From contig CALZLE010000277.1 in the NCBI GenBank assembly GCA_945788205.1, positions 1 to 17,592 of the forward strand: DNA of 17,592 nucleotides. Direction: 5' to 3'. The notes under the pieces were generated by a model. That model made no database searches. It saw only the letters and a program-made list of their open reading frames with translations, and was not told the origin of the DNA. Every line of letters begins with the position of its first letter. The first letter of the stretch is position 1. Below are positions 14,559 to 17,592 of this stretch, in pieces. The stretch comes from an uncultured Desulfuromonadales bacterium (GTDB taxonomy: Bacteria; Desulfobacterota; Desulfuromonadia; Desulfuromonadales; Geopsychrobacteraceae). A program made the position numbers and the translations under genes.

Positions 14559-15797
14559 TTAATAGCGCAAAGAGTGGAATATCCTCTGCCCGGGCCGTAA
14601 CTGAAATTCGGGGAGTGTAATTTCCGGCATATCGAACAGCTCGAGTCCGCTGACTCGAACCCGAATAGTATGAGTCCCTGCGGGCAAGGGAACTCGCACC
14701 AGAGTCAAGCGCCCCGGCAGTGTCTGCCAGGAACGGGTATCCGGTTCTTCAAGCAAAAAGAGAGACAGTCGGACCACCGCTTCAGCGGTCTTGCCGTGAT
14801 CGTTGCCCACCGACTGCGAAATCGCTTCTTTGGCAGCAACCCGGGCGGTCTCTTTGGTGATGATTGAAGCTTTACGCTCCTCCAGAGAGCGGACAACCAC
14901 AGCAGCCAGATCACTCGAAAGGGCTGGCAAAGGCAAATGGAGAGGTAGAATACTCACCCCGATGGCCGGGGTGCGTGTTGACTCATAATAAGGAAAAGAA
15001 AAACGGATCGACGGTGGCAGCACCACGTTGCCGGGCCGTTTACGTGGAATCTTGCCGTTGGCGACAAACAGGACCAACTCTCCATCGCCACGCGGAAATG
15101 GCTTTGGTAGGTGCCTTTTGAAACGCTTCACCTCATCAAGCTGTCCGAGCCGACTGCTGATTGCGACCAGATCCGCCGCAACCGGTGTTGGGTCGGGAAG
15201 ATCCTCGGCCAGTCGTCGATAAACCAGATAAGCGTCGTTATCTTCAGCCACATTGGCAAAACAGAGCGCGATCAGTCCCCGGGTAAAATAATCGCCCCCC
15301 AGAGCCTCCGGATAGCGACCGAGGAGTTCGAGTGATTGTTTCGCTTCAACCAGCGCGCTGTCATATTCGCCGAGCAGCAGAAAGTTCATCATCAGATAGC
15401 TGTGGACCCAAAGTCGCTCGCTGTACTCCCCCTTGTAGCGCATCATCCATTCGTTGGTGACCAGACTACCGACCTGTTCACTGACGCTGAGCAGCTCAAC
15501 CTCGTCGATCACTTCAGCAGCCTGCAGCAGACTATCGACACTCTCCTGAAACCGCCCCAACTGATGCAACACAAGTCCCCGCTCCATGAAAAACAACAAC
15601 TGGTTCCGCTTGCCGAACCAGTCCCCTTTTTCCAATTCCGCCAGCGAAGATTCCGGCTGATCGGAATAAAAGAGCGCACTCGCCTGATTAAGCCGACCGG
15701 CGCAACCGGTGAGCCCGACAAGCATAAAAAGCAGGATAAAAATAAGCAAACCGGGCCGACAGAGATATGTCAACCCGGCTTGAAAGGGAGTAAACAT
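14559..15797 (-). CDS. TPR-like lipoprotein (COG3014-type), partner of LpoB-like protein
   Basis: This 412-residue protein has a long hydrophobic signal and lipobox LTGC with C32 as the predicted lipidated cysteine, so it is exported and membrane-anchored. The first ~230 residues are helical and TPR-like (FQESVDSLLQAAEVID, YDSALVEAKQSLELLGRYPEA). The C-terminal part is probably beta-rich (LTLVRVPLPAGTHTIRVRV, ~368-386). The layout matches what I recall as the COG3014 family of uncharacterised proteins, which often sit beside LpoB-like genes. It starts 20 bases after the LpoB-like gene with GGAG nine bases before ATG, so it is co-transcribed. An envelope role with LpoB is inferred from this pairing; the biochemical function is unknown. 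Confidence 0.8.
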   Translation of the reverse strand: MFTPFQAGLTYLCRPGLLIFILLFMLVGLTGCAGRLNQASALFYSDQPESSLAELEKGDWFGKRNQLLFFMERGLVLHQLGRFQESVDSLLQAAEVIDEVELLSVSEQVGSLVTNEWMMRYKGEYSERLWVHSYLMMNFLLLGEYDSALVEAKQSLELLGRYPEALGGDYFTRGLIALCFANVAEDNDAYLVYRRLAEDLPDPTPVAADLVAISSRLGQLDEVKRFKRHLPKPFPRGDGELVLFVANGKIPRKRPGNVVLPPSIRFSFPYYESTRTPAIGVSILPLHLPLPALSSDLAAVVVRSLEERKASIITKETARVAAKEAISQSVGNDHGKTAEAVVRLSLFLLEEPDTRSWQTLPGRLTLVRVPLPAGTHTIRVRVSGLELFDMPEITLPEFQLRPGQRIFHSLRY

Positions 15798-15817
15798 CAG
15801 TCAGAACTCCGCGCGCA

Positions 15818-16423
15818 CTACCAACCGATAAACGGCTTGGAGGCTTCGCGGATCACCTCAGTACTATCAGCCCACTCAATCAAACCGGTCTGAATATCAG
15901 TCAGCTCAAGATTCAGGCTGTAGTACATCAGAGTCTTCTTGGTCAGCCGAAACTGGCGCGGCTGATCTTTTTTGATCGAGCGCAAGGTACCGGTCAACAT
16001 GTATCGTGCTCCCACCTGACGAGCCTTTAAAATCCGGGTTTCCGCCGCAACGCTGCCACCATACTGATAGCTGGTTTCCGCGGCGATATTTTTACGCTGC
16101 GTTTCGTTAATCAGCCGGACCCGACCGCTTTCCAGTAATGTCTGACGGATATCATCGGTGATGGCGGAAGTCGAGATATGTTCGCTGGTGCGATTGGCAA
16201 TCCCGTAAACGATCAACACCGGCCGCTGAGTAGAGCGGACCAACGGATGCTTGGTCAGCAGCGATTCAGACATATCGGCGACAATCGCCTTCTTATCGGA
16301 GAAGTGGTAACCCTCGTCGTAAATCACCTTTTCATCCGATGCAACTTCGCGGGTGGTGACACTGCACCCCGCCAGAAAAACCAGCAGCAGAATTCCACCC
16401 CACAGAAACAGCGCTTTTTTCAT
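15818..16423 (-). CDS. lpoB: LpoB-like lipoprotein (penicillin-binding-protein activator family)
   Basis: This 201-residue lipoprotein has an N-terminal signal and lipobox LAGC, with C20 as the predicted lipidation site. The mature part resembles the LpoB family (COG3417): VLIVYGIANRTSEHIST, an alternating helix/strand core, then ILKARQVGARYMLTGTLRSI and a C-terminal ELTDIQTGLIEWADSTEVIR. E. coli LpoB is an outer-membrane lipoprotein that activates the peptidoglycan synthase PBP1b. No PBP gene is in this window, so the target is unknown, and members outside enterobacteria may serve other partners. The ATG overlaps the HIT-gene stop (ATGA), with GGGAG seven bases ahead. The TPR-like lipoprotein gene follows after 20 bases. 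Confidence 0.85.
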   Translation of the reverse strand: MKKALFLWGGILLLVFLAGCSVTTREVASDEKVIYDEGYHFSDKKAIVADMSESLLTKHPLVRSTQRPVLIVYGIANRTSEHISTSAITDDIRQTLLESGRVRLINETQRKNIAAETSYQYGGSVAAETRILKARQVGARYMLTGTLRSIKKDQPRQFRLTKKTLMYYSLNLELTDIQTGLIEWADSTEVIREASKPFIGW

Positions 16424-16842
16424 GATTCAGCTCCCAGATATTCGGCCAGTCCACGACCGGCCTGTTGCTTGATTCTTTCGATCTCGTCAGCAGCGTAAGG
16501 TTTCGCCGGATGTTGTCCCCAGACCGGCCCCGGCCAGGTCGGATCATCAGTACACCGCCCGACATGATGAAGATGCAACTGGCTGACGACGTTACCCAGT
16601 GCCGCTACATTCATTTTATCAAAATTGAAGGTCGATTCCATCCACTGCGCCAAACTTGACGATTCTTTCCACAATTGCAGCTGATCGTTTTCTGCAAGAT
16701 GGTGGATTTCACGGCTGCCTTCCCGCCGAGGCACCAGAATAAACCAAGGGTAGGTTGAGTCGTTCATCAACAGCAGCCGACATAGAGGGAAATCTCCAAC
16801 CCTGATGGTGTCGTTCTGCAGACGTGGATCAAGCTCAAACAT
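16420..16842 (-). CDS. HIT-family protein (nucleotide hydrolase/transferase superfamily)
   Basis: The ATG at 16840-16842 gives a 140-residue protein beginning MFELDPRLQND. It is preceded by a strong GGAGG seven bases upstream, so the longer in-frame extension to 16977 is rejected. The HIT fold is indicated by DFPLCRLLLMNDSTYPWFILVPRR near the N-terminus, MNVAALGN (77-84) and the active-site region QLHLHHV (88-94). The first His of the classic HxHxH triad is Gln, a recurrent variant in this subgroup, but the central nucleophile-position H90 is kept. The substrate is unknown; HIT proteins act on nucleoside phosphates. The start overlaps the rlmL stop by eight bases and the stop overlaps the LpoB-like start, so the three genes are translationally linked. 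Confidence 0.9.
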   Translation of the reverse strand: MFELDPRLQNDTIRVGDFPLCRLLLMNDSTYPWFILVPRREGSREIHHLAENDQLQLWKESSSLAQWMESTFNFDKMNVAALGNVVSQLHLHHVGRCTDDPTWPGPVWGQHPAKPYAADEIERIKQQAGRGLAEYLGAES

Positions 16843-17592
16843 CCTGAACCCTCCGAATCGACCAGCAATTGTGAATCCGCGGATTTCGCTCAAAATCGTA
16901 AGGGATGGTGCGCTTACCCAGATCTTCAATTTTAAGTTCCGACAGGGCCTCAACATCCAGCTTGAACTTGCGCACATTGTTGGAAAAAATCAGCGTCCCC
17001 CCCGGTGCCAGCAACCTGACCACCTTGCCAATCAGGCTCACATGGTCACGCTGCAGATCGAAGGTCTCCTCTTCCGATTTCGTGTTCGCGAAGGTCGGTG
17101 CGTTGAGGTAAATCAGATCGAAGCACCCAGCTCTTGCGCCCTGCTCTCCCTCCAGCCAGGTCAGGCAGTCAGCCTGCACCAGCTCTTCGTCATCCGGCTC
17201 GAAGCTGTTCAGGGCGATATTCTTCTCTACCCATTCCAGATAGCTGCGCGACATATCGACACTGGTTGTCTCCAGCGCACCGCCAAGCAAGGCTGCAACA
17301 GTTGCCGCACCAGAGGCTGCAAACAGGTTCAAAAAGCGCGTTCCACCGGCCAACTCCTGAATCAACTTGCGGGTCGGACGATGATCGAGAGCCAGCCCGG
17401 TATCGAGATAATCGGTCAGATTGACCAGAAACCTGCCGTTACCTTCCTGTACTTCTTTGAAAATACCGCGTCGGACCGGCTTTTCGTCCCGCTTGCTGTC
17501 CTTTTGCTGCTGACGGACCTTCAGGTAGATTTTATCGGGAGAGATGTCGAGCACCTGCGGCAGTGCATCCTGCGCATCCTGTAATCGCTGGA
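16835..17592 (-). CDS. rlmL: RlmKL-type 23S rRNA methyltransferase, C-terminal (RlmK) part; 5' end outside window
   Basis: About 251 C-terminal residues are visible and the frame stays open to the window edge. The GTG at 17554 is therefore probably an internal codon: the upstream residues QRLQDAQDALPQ continue the family alignment. Family landmarks are FLVNLTDYLDTGLALDHRPTR, the SAM-binding FLNLFAASGAATVAALLGGA, TTSVDMSRSYLEW, QADCLTWL, FDLQRDHVSLI and a final IHNCW. In E. coli the bifunctional RlmKL makes m2G2445 (N-terminal half) and m7G2069 (C-terminal half) in 23S rRNA; only the m7G half is seen here. The motif IV block, DPPTF in E. coli as I recall it, reads NAPTF (17104-17090), an odd change at a site near the active centre. 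It leads the HIT–LpoB–lipoprotein operon. Confidence 0.9.
   Translation of the reverse strand, partial: QRLQDAQDALPQVLDISPDKIYLKVRQQQKDSKRDEKPVRRGIFKEVQEGNGRFLVNLTDYLDTGLALDHRPTRKLIQELAGGTRFLNLFAASGAATVAALLGGALETTSVDMSRSYLEWVEKNIALNSFEPDDEELVQADCLTWLEGEQGARAGCFDLIYLNAPTFANTKSEEETFDLQRDHVSLIGKVVRLLAPGGTLIFSNNVRKFKLDVEALSELKIEDLGKRTIPYDFERNPRIHNCWSIRRVQDV

Noticed and set aside
16843..16977. Possible N-terminal extension of the HIT protein
   Set aside because: The extra 45 codons overlap rlmL and resemble no HIT protein; the ATG at 16842 has a strong GGAGG site and a family-typical start.
16805..17584. Plus-strand open frame of 259 codons
   Set aside because: It is antisense to rlmL and the HIT gene, both of which carry clear family motifs; the product looks like no known family.
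1..17592. CRISPR arrays, insertion sequences, tRNA or rRNA genes
   Set aside because: No regularly spaced repeats, transposase-like proteins, terminal inverted repeats or RNA-gene signatures were seen on reading both strands.

Overview
The window most resembles a Desulfuromonadales-type deltaproteobacterium (Desulfuromonas/Geobacter relatives). This rests on three things: the phoH–pgpH–ybeY–corC gene order, moderate GC, and a type of HEAT-repeat/HD-GYP protein I associate with that group. It is an inference from gene content; there is no rRNA or marker phylogeny in the window.

Layout. (1) 1-4294, minus strand: an RNA-metabolism/second-messenger operon read phoH, pgpH (membrane 7TM-HD c-di-AMP phosphodiesterase), ybeY (endoribonuclease), corC (CBS-domain protein, cut by the window edge). 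ybeY starts 101 nt inside the 3' end of pgpH. (2) 4295-4486: divergent intergenic region with candidate promoters both ways. (3) 4487-11178, plus strand: the most unusual part, a tandem duplication of a two-gene unit. Each unit is a ~720-aa protein with HEAT-like C-terminal helices followed, through an ATGA stop/start overlap, by a ~380-aa HD-GYP protein (predicted c-di-GMP phosphodiesterase). All four proteins appear to begin with the same ~130-residue domain, which I cannot name. (4) 11294-12970, plus: ettA, an ABC-F ribosome factor, ending at a strong hairpin that could terminate transcription from both sides. (5) 13181-14404, minus: a membrane diguanylate cyclase with a periplasmic sensor, an intact GGEEF site and an intact RxxD inhibitory site, with a recognisable promoter of its own. 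(6) 14559-17592, minus: a compact overlapping operon of rlmL (23S rRNA methyltransferase, 5' end cut off), a HIT-family protein, an LpoB-like lipoprotein and a second, TPR-like lipoprotein.

How they may work together: the duplicated HEAT/HD-GYP units (predicted c-di-GMP breakdown) lie close to a diguanylate cyclase (c-di-GMP synthesis) and a c-di-AMP phosphodiesterase, so the window is dense in cyclic-dinucleotide enzymes. The HEAT proteins have no visible catalytic motif. Sharing an N-terminal domain and a coupled cistron with the HD-GYP enzymes, they look like dedicated scaffold or sensor partners; this is a hypothesis. The two outer operons are mainly housekeeping (ribosome/RNA quality control, rRNA modification, envelope). 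No mobile elements, CRISPR arrays, tRNAs or rRNAs were seen, and no gene-free stretch exceeds about 210 bases.
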